From: Anabaena sphaerica FACHB-251
GTDB lineage: Bacteria > Cyanobacteriota > Cyanobacteriia > Cyanobacteriales > Nostocaceae
DNA: 64,000 nucleotides
NCBI RefSeq assembly: GCF_014696825.1
Contig: NZ_JACJQU010000021.1
Coordinates: 17,747-81,746, forward strand
Direction of reading: 5' to 3'
Shown: positions 9,354 through 18,328 of the stretch, piece by piece
How positions within the stretch are numbered: the stretch's first letter is position 1
How the letters are laid out: each line of letters starts with the position of its first letter
Position numbers and translations under genes: made by a program
Notes under the pieces: model-generated
Databases searched by the model: none
What the model was told of the DNA's origin: nothing
What the model saw: only the letters and a program-made list of their open reading frames with translations

Positions 9354-9402
9354 GAGAGTTGACTAAAGACTAATAACTCGATACCCCGCACTCAGAAATC
9401 AA

Positions 9403-9942
9403 TTAACTCCACCAAGGTTCTTCACCGGTGCGGAAGTCGGTTTCTGTCCAAGCGGTTAAAACAATTTTGTCGTTATCTGTTTTGGCATGAGCCAAAGCCA
9501 AAGACTTGGGTGCAGGTCCGCGGACAACTTTACCAGTAGCATCGTACTGGGAACCGTGACAAGGGCATTTAAACTTGTTCTCTGCTACGTTCCAGGGAAC
9601 AACACAACCTAAGTGGGTGCAAATAGCATTAATGCCATAGTCTGCGATCGCTTCTTTGCTTTCCACCACAATATAGGTAGGATCTCCCTTGAGTCCTTGT
9701 ACTAGGGTGCGATCGCCTACATTATGGCTTTCTAGAAACTTAGCAAGGCTAACATCGTTACCCAATTCGTCTTTTGCTGTTGCACCACCACCAGCACCAC
9801 CGCTGCTAGGAGGGATAAAGTAATTGACAACAGGATACAATGCACCTAGAGCTACTCCGGTGACAGTCCCAAAAGTCAGCAGGTTCATGAACTGACGACG
9901 ACCCATGTCGGGTACGTCCATTGATTCAGAAAATTGAGCCAT
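9403..9942 (-). CDS. petC: Cytochrome b6f Rieske iron-sulfur protein (PetC)
   Basis: [2Fe-2S] subunit of the cytochrome b6f complex, oxidising plastoquinol at the lumen side. It is 179 residues. The cluster ligands are visible as CTHLGC (C108, H110, C113) and CPCHGS (C126, C128, H129). The N-terminus has [30 protein letters not shown]: a twin-arginine-like RRQFM followed by the single membrane anchor, then a Gly-rich hinge ([11 protein letters not shown]). It is the first gene of the petC-petA operon. DUF3067 is divergent on the other side of a 356-base spacer. Confidence 0.98.
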   Translation of the reverse strand: MAQFSESMDVPDMGRRQFMNLLTFGTVTGVALGALYPVVNYFIPPSSGGAGGGATAKDELGNDVSLAKFLESHNVGDRTLVQGLKGDPTYIVVESKEAIADYGINAICTHLGCVVPWNVAENKFKCPCHGSQYDATGKVVRGPAPKSLALAHAKTDNDKIVLTAWTETDFRTGEEPWWS

Positions 9943-10298
9943 AGTCTACGCGCTCTTTGTGTAATTTGTTAAGCATTTTGACAAGAGTGGTAGCAACTAG
10001 CCTCACACTTTGCCTGAGTCGAAATGCTAACGCCCTCAGCGATGCCATACTTCTTTGTTGCAAGACTGATCTAGCATCATTGTCTGTTAGCATTACATTT
10101 CTTTATATCCTTATCATACTGGAGTTACGGAACTTAATATCATAACTAAATGTAAAATCTAATTGAGATAATCCATGATCCCATAAGGCTTAGGCTCTCA
10201 TCTTTCCCAGGGTTAAGACAGACTCACTATCATTATTCTGTTCCCGTAGCCTGGCGTAAGCCATATCGAAAATCGAAAATCCTAAATTTTGAATTAAT
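9943..10298. other. Divergent promoter region between petC and DUF3067 gene
   Basis: No gene supported. Must contain the promoter of petC-petA and perhaps of the DUF3067 gene; no clear -10/-35 pair can be fixed. Holds HIP-like fragments (CTAACGCCCTCAGCGATGCC near 10028, CGTAGCCTGGCGTAAGCC near 10245). Confidence 0.5.
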
Positions 10299-10607
10299 AT
10301 GACAGGACAGGAATTACGTCAACTGTTGATTGATAAATGGGGATACTCTTACGATGTCCAGTTCCGCAGGACGCAGGGGAAGATATTTCTGCAAGTCATG
10401 TGGAAATATCTTGAGCAAGCTTCATTCCCTTTAAACGAAGCCGAATACCAAGAGCATCTGGATAGCATCACTAATTATCTCAACGCCTTGGGGGGAACAA
10501 TTCAAGTACAGAATTTTATTACACAAACAAAAGAGCGTCCCCGTCTAGGCAAAGCTGTTAGTATCCCTCTCGATTTGGGCGATCGCGCATCTGAATGGAT
10601 AGTATAG
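10299..10607 (+). CDS. DUF3067 family protein
   Basis: A 102-residue soluble protein, MTGQELRQLLIDKWGYSYDV at the N-terminus, then RTQGKIFLQVMWKYLEQASFPL. This is the pattern of the DUF3067 family, which is shared by cyanobacteria and plastid-targeted plant proteins; its biochemical role is not known to me. No membrane segment or signal peptide. The gene lies divergent from petC-petA; whether that is functional linkage with b6f assembly is inference only. The start ATG fits the family N-terminus and is preceded by AT-rich sequence. Confidence 0.8.
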   Translation: MTGQELRQLLIDKWGYSYDVQFRRTQGKIFLQVMWKYLEQASFPLNEAEYQEHLDSITNYLNALGGTIQVQNFITQTKERPRLGKAVSIPLDLGDRASEWIV

Positions 10608-10720
10608 CAGGTGACTGGTGACTAGTGACGACTTGAAAGCCTGTTTCTGTCCTCACTAGCTTGGTTGTTGCTGTATAAATTTTTATATGAAAATTAACCA
10701 AAAAGCGATCGCCACAGAAC

Positions 10721-11761
10721 ATGAAAAAATCTGTCAGTAAAAGTAGATTTCAACTACAAATCATCAGTAAACCTGCCTTAGTTCGCTTGTCTGTACTTGT
10801 GGCTATTTTTCTGGTTTTAAGTATCTGGGGTTGGTGGATGATGTTTTGGATGCCAAAACAAAGTTATCAAGGACAACTTCCACCTTTACAACCCCAAGAA
10901 ATAGTTCTGGAGAAATTGTTAAAACAAGATTTACAAAAGCTATCTGTTGAAATTGGTATTCGTAATTATAGTCAATATCAAAAACTCAATAATGCTAAAG
11001 ATTTTTTGATAACTTCTTTGCATCAAGCAGGTTACAAAGTCAATCAACAAGAATATAAAATAGACAACAAATCTTATTACAACATTGAAGTTGAACACAA
11101 AGGCCTTAAAAAACCAGATGAAATAATTATAGTTGGTGGTCATTATGATTCAGCCTTTACTAGTCCAGGTGCAAATGATAATGGTACAGGTGCAGTAGCA
11201 ACCCTAGAACTTGCCAAGATTTTCGCCAACAAAAAAACTAACCGCACCATTCGTTTTGTTGAGTTTACCAACGAAGAACCACCTTTTTTCTGGACAGAAA
11301 ATATGGGAAGTTTGGTATATGCCAAACAGTTGCACCAGCATAATGAGAATGTTTTGGCAATGTTGAGTTTAGAAACAATAGGATATTTTTCCGATCAACC
11401 AGGTAGTCAACAATATCCTTTTCCTCTTGATTTATTATATCCTAATCAGGGAAATTTTATCAGCTTTATCGGGAATATAAACTCTGGAGATTTGGTCAAA
11501 AAAGCAGTTGGTTCTTTTCGTCGTCATGTCCAGTTTCCCTCTCAAGGAACTGCTCTTCCAGGTTGGATTCCTGGCGTTGGTTGGTCAGATCAATGGTCTT
11601 TTTGGGAGCAGGGTTATCCAGGAATTATGGTGACAGATACCGCCCCTTATCGCTATCAATATTATCATACAGATGAAGATACTATAGATAAAATTGACTT
11701 CGAGAAACTAACAAGAGTTGTTAATGGTTTAGTAAACGTAATATCTGATTTAGCCACATGA
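10721..11761 (+). CDS. M28 family zinc metallopeptidase, membrane-anchored
   Basis: A 346-residue putative aminopeptidase of the M28 family. One N-terminal membrane helix (about 21-43, VRLSVLVAIFLVLSIWGWWM) anchors a catalytic domain probably facing the periplasm. The metal and catalytic residues are visible: H141 in GGHYDS, D153 in GANDNGTG, the E185-E186 pair in FTNEEPP, and a late His in YYHTDEDT near the C-terminus. Its stop overlaps the next gene by four bases (ATGA), so the two are co-transcribed and probably translationally coupled. The substrate is unknown. Confidence 0.88.
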   Translation: MKKSVSKSRFQLQIISKPALVRLSVLVAIFLVLSIWGWWMMFWMPKQSYQGQLPPLQPQEIVLEKLLKQDLQKLSVEIGIRNYSQYQKLNNAKDFLITSLHQAGYKVNQQEYKIDNKSYYNIEVEHKGLKKPDEIIIVGGHYDSAFTSPGANDNGTGAVATLELAKIFANKKTNRTIRFVEFTNEEPPFFWTENMGSLVYAKQLHQHNENVLAMLSLETIGYFSDQPGSQQYPFPLDLLYPNQGNFISFIGNINSGDLVKKAVGSFRRHVQFPSQGTALPGWIPGVGWSDQWSFWEQGYPGIMVTDTAPYRYQYYHTDEDTIDKIDFEKLTRVVNGLVNVISDLAT

Positions 11762-12645
11762 TTGAATATATTAAAACCTCCCGTCTCAATATCGCTTATC
11801 ACAGCTATGGTGAAAGTAACGCACCAACCATAATTCTTTTACACGGTTGGCCTGATGATGCACTAACTTGGAATGCAATTATTCCTGAATTAGTAAATGC
11901 AAACTATCGCTGTATCACCCCATATCTGAGAGGTTTTGGACTTACACATTTTCTTGATTCTCAAACCTTACGTAGCGGACAACTCGCAGCTTTAGCACAA
12001 GATATAATTGAGTTTATTGAAGCCTTAAAAATCGGTTATGTACATTTAGTAGGTCACGACTGGGGCGCACGCATTGGTTATAATATTGCTGCCTTACGTC
12101 CCGATTTATTACATACTCTCACAGCATTATCCGTAGGTTACGGAACTAATAATCCTCAGCAAACATTATCATTTGCACAGGTGCAACAATATTGGTATCA
12201 GTGGTTTTTTGCCACAGAGAGAGGAAGGCAAACCCTAGCAGCAAATAGAAATGGTTTTATCCGCAAACTATGGCAGTTTTGGTGTCCTTCCTGGAATTTT
12301 AGTGATGCAGAATTTGAGACAACTGCACAATCATTTAATAACCCAGACTGGGTAGATATTACCATTGATTCATACCGCAATCGTTGGGGATTTTCTCCTA
12401 ATGATTCTGAATATGAAGCTATTCACCAAAAATTGATGTCTGCACCTAAAATTGATGTACCAACAACGGTATTACATGGAGGTGCTGATGGTGCAACTTT
12501 ACCAGAAACTAGTGATAATAAAGAACAGTTTTTTTTAAAAGATTATAAAAGATTTGTAATACCAGAAGTTGGGCATTTTATCCAGCGGGAATCACCAAAA
12601 ACAGTAATTGAAGCTGTTCTTAATCGTGTACAAAGCATATTTTAA
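11758..12645 (+). CDS. Alpha/beta hydrolase, epoxide-hydrolase type
   Basis: A 295-residue alpha/beta-hydrolase. The oxyanion motif HGWP is at 29-32. The nucleophile elbow reads GHDWGA, with Asp (D101) instead of Ser, as in epoxide hydrolases and haloalkane dehalogenases. The acid loop follows VLHGGADGATLPE and the catalytic His is in EVGHFIQRE. A cap region rich in aromatics (QYWYQWFFATERGR, FWCPSWNF) lies between. HGWP plus the Asp nucleophile favours epoxide hydrolase, but the substrate is unknown. It starts inside the stop of the M28 peptidase gene (ATGA) and is followed 26 bases on by the OGFr-domain gene, so the three may be one transcript. Confidence 0.87.
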   Translation: MIEYIKTSRLNIAYHSYGESNAPTIILLHGWPDDALTWNAIIPELVNANYRCITPYLRGFGLTHFLDSQTLRSGQLAALAQDIIEFIEALKIGYVHLVGHDWGARIGYNIAALRPDLLHTLTALSVGYGTNNPQQTLSFAQVQQYWYQWFFATERGRQTLAANRNGFIRKLWQFWCPSWNFSDAEFETTAQSFNNPDWVDITIDSYRNRWGFSPNDSEYEAIHQKLMSAPKIDVPTTVLHGGADGATLPETSDNKEQFFLKDYKRFVIPEVGHFIQRESPKTVIEAVLNRVQSIF

Positions 12646-12671
12646 TAATTAACAATATTTGAGGTCAATAG

Positions 12672-13202
12672 TTGATGAATAAAAATTCTCTAATTGTTCC
12701 ATTCTATTCAGGAAGCTCTGCTGATATTCGCGGTCGAATGCTTGCAGAGATATGGCAAGAAAATTATGACTGTTTGGAAAAAACTCATGATTATATTCAG
12801 TGGTTATTTCCCCTCACAGAAAGGAGTCGTTTTAATCCTAATGCACCGATTTTAACAGATGACGATATTCAAAGTTTTCAGAATAGAGAAGAATTGAGAA
12901 ATAATTTACTCGCATCTTTAAAATTGATGTTAGGCTTTTATGGCTTGTCATGTCAAGAAAGCGAAGATGGTAAGGTAGAGATTAATATTGAACAATCATT
13001 TTTAGAACGTAAAAAAATATGGGTTCATTGGGGAAATCACAACCATTTGCGAATTACTAGAATTTTGAGAAGTTTGTATTTATTGGGTTTAGAAGTATAT
13101 GCTCAAGCTTTTTTCAAGTGTTTGCAGGAAATATATAATTTAGAAAAAGGTGAAATTACTAAACTTACCTTTTCTCATTGGCAAGATGCAATAAGAGGTT
13201 AA
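12672..13202 (+). CDS. Opioid growth factor receptor-related (OGFr domain) protein
   Basis: A 176-residue soluble protein matching the conserved OGFr N-terminal domain: the hallmark HDYIQWLFPLTERSRFNPNAP lies near residues 37-57, followed by ILTDDDI and a helical C-terminal half (KKIWVHWGNHNHLRITRILRSL). The domain is best known from a vertebrate receptor, but it is widespread in bacteria with no established biochemical role. The frame starts at tandem ATG-ATG; either could be used. It lies 26 bases after the epoxide-hydrolase-like gene in the same direction. Confidence 0.8.
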   Translation: MMNKNSLIVPFYSGSSADIRGRMLAEIWQENYDCLEKTHDYIQWLFPLTERSRFNPNAPILTDDDIQSFQNREELRNNLLASLKLMLGFYGLSCQESEDGKVEINIEQSFLERKKIWVHWGNHNHLRITRILRSLYLLGLEVYAQAFFKCLQEIYNLEKGEITKLTFSHWQDAIRG

Positions 13203-13506
13203 GAATATTTGTAGATAGTAATTACCATAAAGTTCCTCAACTCAAACTATACAGTTTGATTTTTTGGCTTAACCAAGAATTCTTGAGATTAACTAGGGGA
13301 TGCTGAATAAATCTCAAAACATTACAGGTAAACGGTTTTAGCTATTTTGACTTTCAAAAAGTGCAAGATTTTATGACGTGGAAACTCGAAAACCTTGCAT
13401 TTAAGTTTGATGCAAAGGAAAAATCGCTCCCATCCAAATCTTGAAACTGTTCCCTGTTAAGAGTTCCCTGTTCCCTGCCTCCACGACAAGACTATTTCAG
13501 CAAACC
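13203..13506. other. Gene-free convergent spacer
   Basis: No gene supported. Holds an imperfect hairpin (CCTTGCAT / ATGCAAAGG near 13400) and a short CTGTTCC tandem repeat near 13447-13477. It separates two convergent genes, so the hairpin could terminate one of them. Confidence 0.5.
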
Positions 13507-13920
13507 CTAACTATGACTATGGCGATATTTCCAAATACCTACTCCGACCAAAATTCCCAATAGCGTACCAATAAATAAACCCATTGGAGCTAAAGCCAAA
13601 AAACTCAGATCTCCTTGATTTCCTTTGGGATAACCGCCAAACACAATGATACCCCCAAATCCAATGCTGCCTCCAATAATAGAACCAAGCAGCATCCATA
13701 ACATCACATTTTTAGACTTCAACCATGATGAAACTGCTAATGCCATCAAGCCGATAATTAATCCCGTGAGTAATCCTATCACAGCCCCATAACCGACAAC
13801 GGTAATAACCCAGGTATAGCTGATAATCAATGCGCCTAGTCCAGCGATTAAAGCTCCAAAGCCTAGCCAGAGAAATATTCCCAGGAGAAAGAAGAAAAGT
13901 TTTGTCTGCATTTTGTTCAT
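13507..13920 (-). CDS. Glycine-rich multi-pass membrane protein, unknown
   Basis: 137 residues, almost wholly hydrophobic, with four probable membrane helices: FFFLLGIFLWLGFGALIAGL, WVITVVGYGAVIGLLTGLII, WMLLGSIIGGSIGFGGIIVF and LALAPMGLFIGTLLGILVGV. Many GxxxG steps suggest tight helix packing. A Lys/Trp loop (SSWLKSKN) lies mid-protein and the tail is KYRHSHS. No named family recognised. A frame shadow lies inside it. It is a single gene facing a gene-free spacer on each side. Confidence 0.72.
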   Translation of the reverse strand: MNKMQTKLFFFLLGIFLWLGFGALIAGLGALIISYTWVITVVGYGAVIGLLTGLIIGLMALAVSSWLKSKNVMLWMLLGSIIGGSIGFGGIIVFGGYPKGNQGDLSFLALAPMGLFIGTLLGILVGVGIWKYRHSHS

Positions 13921-14376
13921 ACTTAAACGATTTTAAAGCAGCGACAATGTGATATTAGGTATTTTTATATACATAGCAATATACTAAATTATAGGCAAAA
14001 GAGCAAGTAAGTGATCGCTGCTAATAGGATCAACCCAATGATAATGATAAGCTTTTTCAATAAGCTTTAGTATTTTTTCATATTTACCTCGTTTCTGTCT
14101 TTAGTCTAAAAGCTTGTGTTTTAAGGCTTTTGGACTCTAACTTTGCCAAACAAAGTTAAGCTTGACTAATTGATCAGGCTAAGAGAAACTAAATAATGGT
14201 AGATGTAACTGCTAATCAAATTAATAATTTTTGTAAAGTTTTTGAGATATATATTTTGAAAGATGGAACATTAGTTAACAAACGGCTACTTTGTCTCTAA
14301 GTTCCTTAGGCAATGAAAGAGTAACTCTGCTAAAGCAGTAAAGTTCAAGGATACTATCGAGGTTGGCGTTCATAGA
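13921..14376. other. Gene-free upstream region of the DUF2997 operon
   Basis: AT-rich stretch with short inverted AAGCTT pairs near 14049-14068, and no convincing gene. A 34-codon frame at 14196-14300 has no recognisable features. The region probably carries promoters for both flanking divergent genes. Confidence 0.5.
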
Positions 14377-14592
14377 ATGGAAACATTAGAATTCATAATT
14401 TATCCAGACGGTCGGGTACAAGAGAAAGCCACTGGTATTGTGGGGGCTTCTTGTGCTGAAGTGACAGCAGCGATAGAAGCGCAACTAGGGCAAGTGCTAA
14501 GTCAGGAGCCAACCTCAGAATTTTTCGCCACCAACAATAATATACAAGAATCTGGAGTGGTGAATACCCAAACCGCTTTTAGCGACTGGTAA
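14377..14592 (+). CDS. DUF2997 domain protein
   Basis: A 71-residue soluble protein beginning METLEFIIYPDGRVQEKATGIVGASC. Residues 3-45 fit DUF2997, a small family usually found next to a DUF1257/Ycf35 gene in cyanobacteria. The C-terminal 25 residues are low in conservation and probably disordered. It is first in a three-gene operon with the ycf35 homologue (40 bases on) and a ferredoxin. The role is unknown; the association with a redox protein is the only clue. Confidence 0.8.
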   Translation: METLEFIIYPDGRVQEKATGIVGASCAEVTAAIEAQLGQVLSQEPTSEFFATNNNIQESGVVNTQTAFSDW

Positions 14593-14631
14593 ATTTTCCA
14601 ACTAGTTTATGTTCATTGATTACAAACCACC

Positions 14632-15018
14632 ATGTCACACTTTAGCCAAATCAAAACTCAAATCCGTAACCTAGAATCCTTACAAGATGCGCTTTCTGAC
14701 TTGGGTATAGACTGGAAACCAGGACCCCATGAAGTGCGCGGTTATCGAGGTCAAACCCATCCTGCCGAAGTTACCATTGAGCAAGAAAATGGGTATGACA
14801 TCGGTTTTAGATGGAATGGTAAGGAATACGAATTGGTGGCTGATCTACAATATTGGCAACAAGATTTGTCTGTAGATGGATTTTTACGTCAAGTCACCCA
14901 GCGTTATGCTTATCAAACAGTGATGAAAGAAACAGCTAAGGTTGGTTTCCAAGTTGCTGAACAACAAAAAAATGAAGATGGTTCCATTCGTCTAGTAGTA
15001 CAACGCTGGAGTGCGTAA
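14632..15018 (+). CDS. ycf35: DUF1257 protein, Ycf35 homologue
   Basis: A 128-residue soluble protein with the family pattern MSHFSQIKTQIRN at the N-terminus, then LGIDWKPG and RGYRGQ. It is homologous to the plastid-encoded Ycf35 of red algae and the DUF1257 family. No catalytic motif is known. The stop and the start of the ferredoxin gene share one base (TAATG), which suggests translational coupling, and DUF2997 is 40 bases upstream. The conserved set DUF2997-Ycf35-ferredoxin points to an electron-transfer or cofactor-related role, which is inference. Confidence 0.88.
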   Translation: MSHFSQIKTQIRNLESLQDALSDLGIDWKPGPHEVRGYRGQTHPAEVTIEQENGYDIGFRWNGKEYELVADLQYWQQDLSVDGFLRQVTQRYAYQTVMKETAKVGFQVAEQQKNEDGSIRLVVQRWSA

Positions 15019-15473
15019 TGTCCCAATTGCAGCCGTTACCAGAAGATTTAGAAAACAATCCTTCCGGTTTAGAGCCAGAACTAGGCGGTTTTTTGCGAGA
15101 TGAACCAGAACGTTCTGGGTTAGAACCGGAACTGGGCGGACTGCTGCGACAGAAAGGCGTTTATGTAGATGAAATTACTTGTATAGGGTGTAAACATTGC
15201 GCCCATGTTGCCCGTAATACCTTTTATATTGAGCCAGATTATGGGCGATCGCGTGTGATTCGTCAAGATGGAGATTCTGAAGAGGTAATTCAAGAAGCTA
15301 TAGATACCTGTCCTGTTGATTGTATTCACTGGGTTGATTACACCGAACTGAAAAACCTAGAAGAAGACCGCAGATATCAGGTAATTCCCGTCGTGGGTTA
15401 TCCCGTAGACCATGCTGTAGCTACCACAGAAAAACGACGCAAAAAGCAAAAGTTAAAAAAGAAACAATCATAA
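15018..15473 (+). CDS. Single-cluster [4Fe-4S] ferredoxin
   Basis: A 151-residue electron-transfer protein. The cluster ligands are CIGCKHC (from about residue 56) and the distant CP of CPVDCIHWV (about 95). A fifth Cys is in CPVDC; there is no complete second cluster set, so one [4Fe-4S] is expected. The N-terminus carries an unusual direct repeat, SGLEPELGGFLR and SGLEPELGGLLR, spaced by DEPER. The C-terminus is strongly basic (EKRRKKQKLKKKQS). It overlaps the ycf35 stop by one base and is followed by a terminator, so it is last in the operon. The partner that takes its electrons is unknown. Confidence 0.9.
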   Translation: MSQLQPLPEDLENNPSGLEPELGGFLRDEPERSGLEPELGGLLRQKGVYVDEITCIGCKHCAHVARNTFYIEPDYGRSRVIRQDGDSEEVIQEAIDTCPVDCIHWVDYTELKNLEEDRRYQVIPVVGYPVDHAVATTEKRRKKQKLKKKQS

Positions 15474-15504
15474 AATTAAAATATCAAACAATTAATACTT
15501 TTCC

Positions 15505-15536
15505 AGGCTGGTTTTAAATTCCAGCCTTTATTTTTT
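15505..15536 (+). terminator. Terminator of the DUF2997-ycf35-ferredoxin operon
   Basis: Perfect 7-bp stem AGGCTGG / CCAGCCT with a nine-base loop, followed by TTTATTTTTT, 32 bases after the ferredoxin stop. Confidence 0.9.
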
Positions 15537-15565
15537 GCCCTTTTCCCCAATGCGAATGAAATTAT

Positions 15566-15685
15566 GTAGGTTGTTGGATTGTGGAACGTGAACGTTCGCG
15601 GAGCAATGGAACGAAACCCAACATTTACAACGGTTTGTTGGGTTTCACTTTGTACCCTACGGGATCTTGCTACAACCCAACCTAC
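15566..15685. repeat. GTAGGTTG-ended dispersed palindromic element
   Basis: Ends GTAGGTTG and CAACCCAACCTAC are inverted, and the interior contains AACCCAACA / TGTTGGGTT arms. A longer, internally tripled relative is at 23252-23493. Confidence 0.7.
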
Positions 15686-15711
15686 TAAAATCCTTAACCG
15701 AACAGTATTGG

Positions 15712-15770
15712 AAAGACACGTAGTGTTCAAAAATACGTCCGTTTCAAATCCCCTAATTTTAATGATAGGG
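15712..15770. repeat. Dispersed repeat shared with 33778-33837
   Basis: About 59 bases (including AAATACGTCCGTTTCAAAT) recur inverted at 33778-33837 with few changes. Neither copy is coding. It lies directly upstream of the 3' end of the DUF4335 gene. Confidence 0.7.
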
Positions 15771-15822
15771 ATTTCCCTGTTGCCCATTTCCTGTTCCCTT
15801 TTAATCCTGACTCCCGCTGTAT

Positions 15823-17397
15823 TTATGGCGTTTCTGGAAAAGTTTGCACCTTGCCATCTGGACTGAATACAACTCGTAGTTTGAGATTTTGCCCAGCTTT
15901 GTTAGTAGAAACAAAGGGTTTTCCAATTTGTGGCATACCTGTGTTATCAATATATTCTCTAGCGGCTCGATTCAAAGGCAAAATGCGCTCAATAGAGCCG
16001 TCTACACCCAACATTAGGCTATACTCTAGTGTTTGAGAAAAACCCGCAGGTGGCCGCCAATTCTTTTGCAAATACTCTCTGGCTTCTGCTGATTGAGGTA
16101 TATCAAATAATTTGTTTTCCTCAGTTGCAACCTCTGTAGGGAATGGTGCATTTCTTGTTGCTCGCAATTTTGCCACTAAATCATCATCACTTGCGATCGC
16201 AGGAGTTTTGGTTGCAGAAGTAGCACCTCGATTCAATTGTTGTGACTCTGGTTGAGAGGTTATTTTCGGAGGAATCTGACTGGGAATTTGATCAGGTAAG
16301 GTAATAATAGAGTCAGGGATGGAAGAGATATTGCTGGTATTTCCCGAAGGCAAATTCTGACCTGTGCCAAAAGGAATACCACTTTGGCTAATCACACCTG
16401 TAGAGTTTTGTTGGGAACTGGGTGTTGTTGATGGGATTTGTAGATTACTAGGAATAATCGGCTTGGTTGTTTGCGGTATTGTCAGTGCATTTTCTTGGGA
16501 TGTGCCAGATGTGTCCGGGACAGTGGAATTGGGGAAGGAAAGAGGCGTTTTTACCAGACTAGGATCGACAGGTGGAGGGGGGGGATCTAAATTGGGTAGC
16601 GGCATAATATCACTACTACCTGGGGGAGTGACACCTGGTTGAGGGGTAGTTAAATTAAGTGGGGGTGAGGATTCGAGAGCAGCATTTTCTGTGGTTGAAG
16701 TGGGATTTTTAGCTGTCTGCTGCTGATTTTGCTTGATGCTGTTGGCATATTGCCAAGTTAAGGGAGTTAAACCCACAGCTAATGCTAACATTGCAGCTAT
16801 AGGAGTCCAACTTGGTAAACTGGAAATCGAACTCTCTCTTTTGAGATTTGGTAGTGTTATGACATCAGCAGAATATTCATCTAAAGCAGTTGCCAAATCA
16901 AATAGTTGTAACAGAGTAAGTTGAATTATAGTCCCAGATGTTGGATTAGCAAGGGAACCGAGATATAGTTTATGAGTTAAATTGTCACTAGATTCTAAGT
17001 AAATTGTTGCCTCTAGAATTCCCATGCTGGAGGGGTTTGGGATCTTAGATGACGGTGATGAAGCGGGGGTAATATCTTTTAATTCTGGTTGCTCAGATGT
17101 TGTGCTTGATGGTTGCGATTTGAAGGAAGTGAAACAAAAGCTATCTGCTGATTTGTGGAGAAGTTGCTGAACGTAGTTAGTGACAGCATTACACAAAGCT
17201 TCTAGTTGATCGCGATCGCCATGAATGGGTACTTTGAGTTCTTCTGGCAGTGCTGGATCATCAAAATGCAGTTCAAAACGCACTTGATTAAGGACAGTTT
17301 GCCCCATCCAACGGGATAAAGGTGAGCTTTGCGCCGAGATTTCTAGTGTGCAAGTGGGGGGAGTATAGCGACGAATGACAGAATTTGATCCAGGCAT
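15823..17397 (-). CDS. DUF4335 domain protein, probable membrane-anchored
   Basis: About 524 residues from the preferred ATG at 17397 (MPGSNSVIRRYTPPTCTLEI); the frame is open 19 codons further to 17454, but that extension comes from a heptamer array. The N-terminal about 190 residues are the DUF4335 region (RRYTPPTCTLEISAQSSPLSRW, VRFELHFDDP). A hydrophobic stretch around LPSWTPIAAMLALAVGLTPLTW is probably one membrane helix. A long Pro/Ser/Thr-rich linker follows, then a C-terminal domain (EYLQKNWRPPAGFSQTLEYS, VFSPDGKVQTF). It pairs with the DUF3038 gene immediately upstream, an arrangement I recall as common in cyanobacteria. Function unknown. Confidence 0.8.
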   Translation of the reverse strand: MPGSNSVIRRYTPPTCTLEISAQSSPLSRWMGQTVLNQVRFELHFDDPALPEELKVPIHGDRDQLEALCNAVTNYVQQLLHKSADSFCFTSFKSQPSSTTSEQPELKDITPASSPSSKIPNPSSMGILEATIYLESSDNLTHKLYLGSLANPTSGTIIQLTLLQLFDLATALDEYSADVITLPNLKRESSISSLPSWTPIAAMLALAVGLTPLTWQYANSIKQNQQQTAKNPTSTTENAALESSPPLNLTTPQPGVTPPGSSDIMPLPNLDPPPPPVDPSLVKTPLSFPNSTVPDTSGTSQENALTIPQTTKPIIPSNLQIPSTTPSSQQNSTGVISQSGIPFGTGQNLPSGNTSNISSIPDSIITLPDQIPSQIPPKITSQPESQQLNRGATSATKTPAIASDDDLVAKLRATRNAPFPTEVATEENKLFDIPQSAEAREYLQKNWRPPAGFSQTLEYSLMLGVDGSIERILPLNRAAREYIDNTGMPQIGKPFVSTNKAGQNLKLRVVFSPDGKVQTFPETP

Positions 17398-17451
17398 AGC
17401 AAGAATGGCAATGGGGACAAAAGAGAATTTTGGATTTTGGATTAGTAATTT

Positions 17452-17498
17452 CAAATCTAAAATCTAAAATCTAAAATCTAAAATCTAAAATCTAAAAT
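17452..17498. repeat. AAATCTA heptamer array
   Basis: About six perfect copies of AAATCTA fill the 100-base gap between the DUF3038 stop and the DUF4335 start. Confidence 0.9.
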
Positions 17499-18100
17499 TA
17501 TTTTGTGGAACGATCCAGCAGTGTTAGCCACAGACGACGGTGTCCACTAGGGGCGCTATAAAATAGTAAATCTACCAGCAGTTTTATTGCTAAGTTGGTT
17601 AGCAAATCTGTGGATATTTTTTCATCCTCTTCCATCCGTTCTTGATAGGTGTTACAGAAAGCATCGATATAATCTCCCAGTAAAGCATTTTGATGAGGTT
17701 CCTGATTGTTTGCGGCTATTTTTTCTAATAACCCAACAGCACGGCGAATTAACTCCTGGTGCTGTTTGGCAAGATAGCAGGTAATCAGAACTAGCGATCG
17801 CGCCTCTTCTACATCCAGTTTTTTTCGCCCTCCTTGACCTTTGCGTATAGGGTTAGATTGGCGCAGTCGCCATAAAGCTACGCGGTCTGGGACTCTTGAC
17901 TCTAAATTCAAATTAATGGCTGCCGAGAGCATAGCCTCAGAACCAATGCCCGTTAAAGTTTCTAGTGCCAACAACACCAAATCTAACTGGGTTTTAATAT
18001 TCTCCCATTGAACTGAGTGTGGGGTTGTAAACTGGCTTAACTCCTCCCACTGGGAATTCGGTGTGGCTGAATTGGCGGCCGATTGCATAACTTTTAGCAT
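17498..18100 (-). CDS. DUF3038 domain protein
   Basis: A 200-residue, mainly helical soluble protein. Recognisable DUF3038 features are WENIKTQLDLVLLALETL and the central LWRLRQSNPIRKGQGGRKKLDVEEARSLV, followed by a C-terminal helix set ending PSGHRRLWLTLLDRSTK. The family is cyanobacterial, with no assigned function. It precedes the DUF4335 gene on the same strand with only the AAATCTA array between them, which supports co-transcription. The first ATG at 18100 gives MLKVMQSAAN; the ATG at residue 5 is also possible. Confidence 0.8.
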   Translation of the reverse strand: MLKVMQSAANSATPNSQWEELSQFTTPHSVQWENIKTQLDLVLLALETLTGIGSEAMLSAAINLNLESRVPDRVALWRLRQSNPIRKGQGGRKKLDVEEARSLVLITCYLAKQHQELIRRAVGLLEKIAANNQEPHQNALLGDYIDAFCNTYQERMEEDEKISTDLLTNLAIKLLVDLLFYSAPSGHRRLWLTLLDRSTK

Positions 18101-18328
18101 AGGTGATCAGGCGAATAAAGGCTGTTGCTGTTACCTTTTTTGAAACAGACCATCAAGCATGAAAATTGGTTTCTCGTCATGTAGCCCTAAATCAGTTTAG
18201 TCACAGCAGTTATCTTGGTTTTTTTACTTTAGATGAAAATTTCTTGTCTCAATATGAGAAATTAATGAGGCTTTCGTGAAGACTGGGGACTGGGGGCAGG
18301 GAGATGGGGAGAAATTTATCTTTCTTCT

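Noticed and set aside
14049..14068. AAGCTT inverted pair as a terminator
   Set aside because: It lies upstream of both neighbouring genes rather than downstream of either, so there is no transcript to terminate.
14196..14300. 34-codon frame upstream of the DUF2997 operon
   Set aside because: No family pattern and no clear ribosome site; probably chance in AT-rich sequence.
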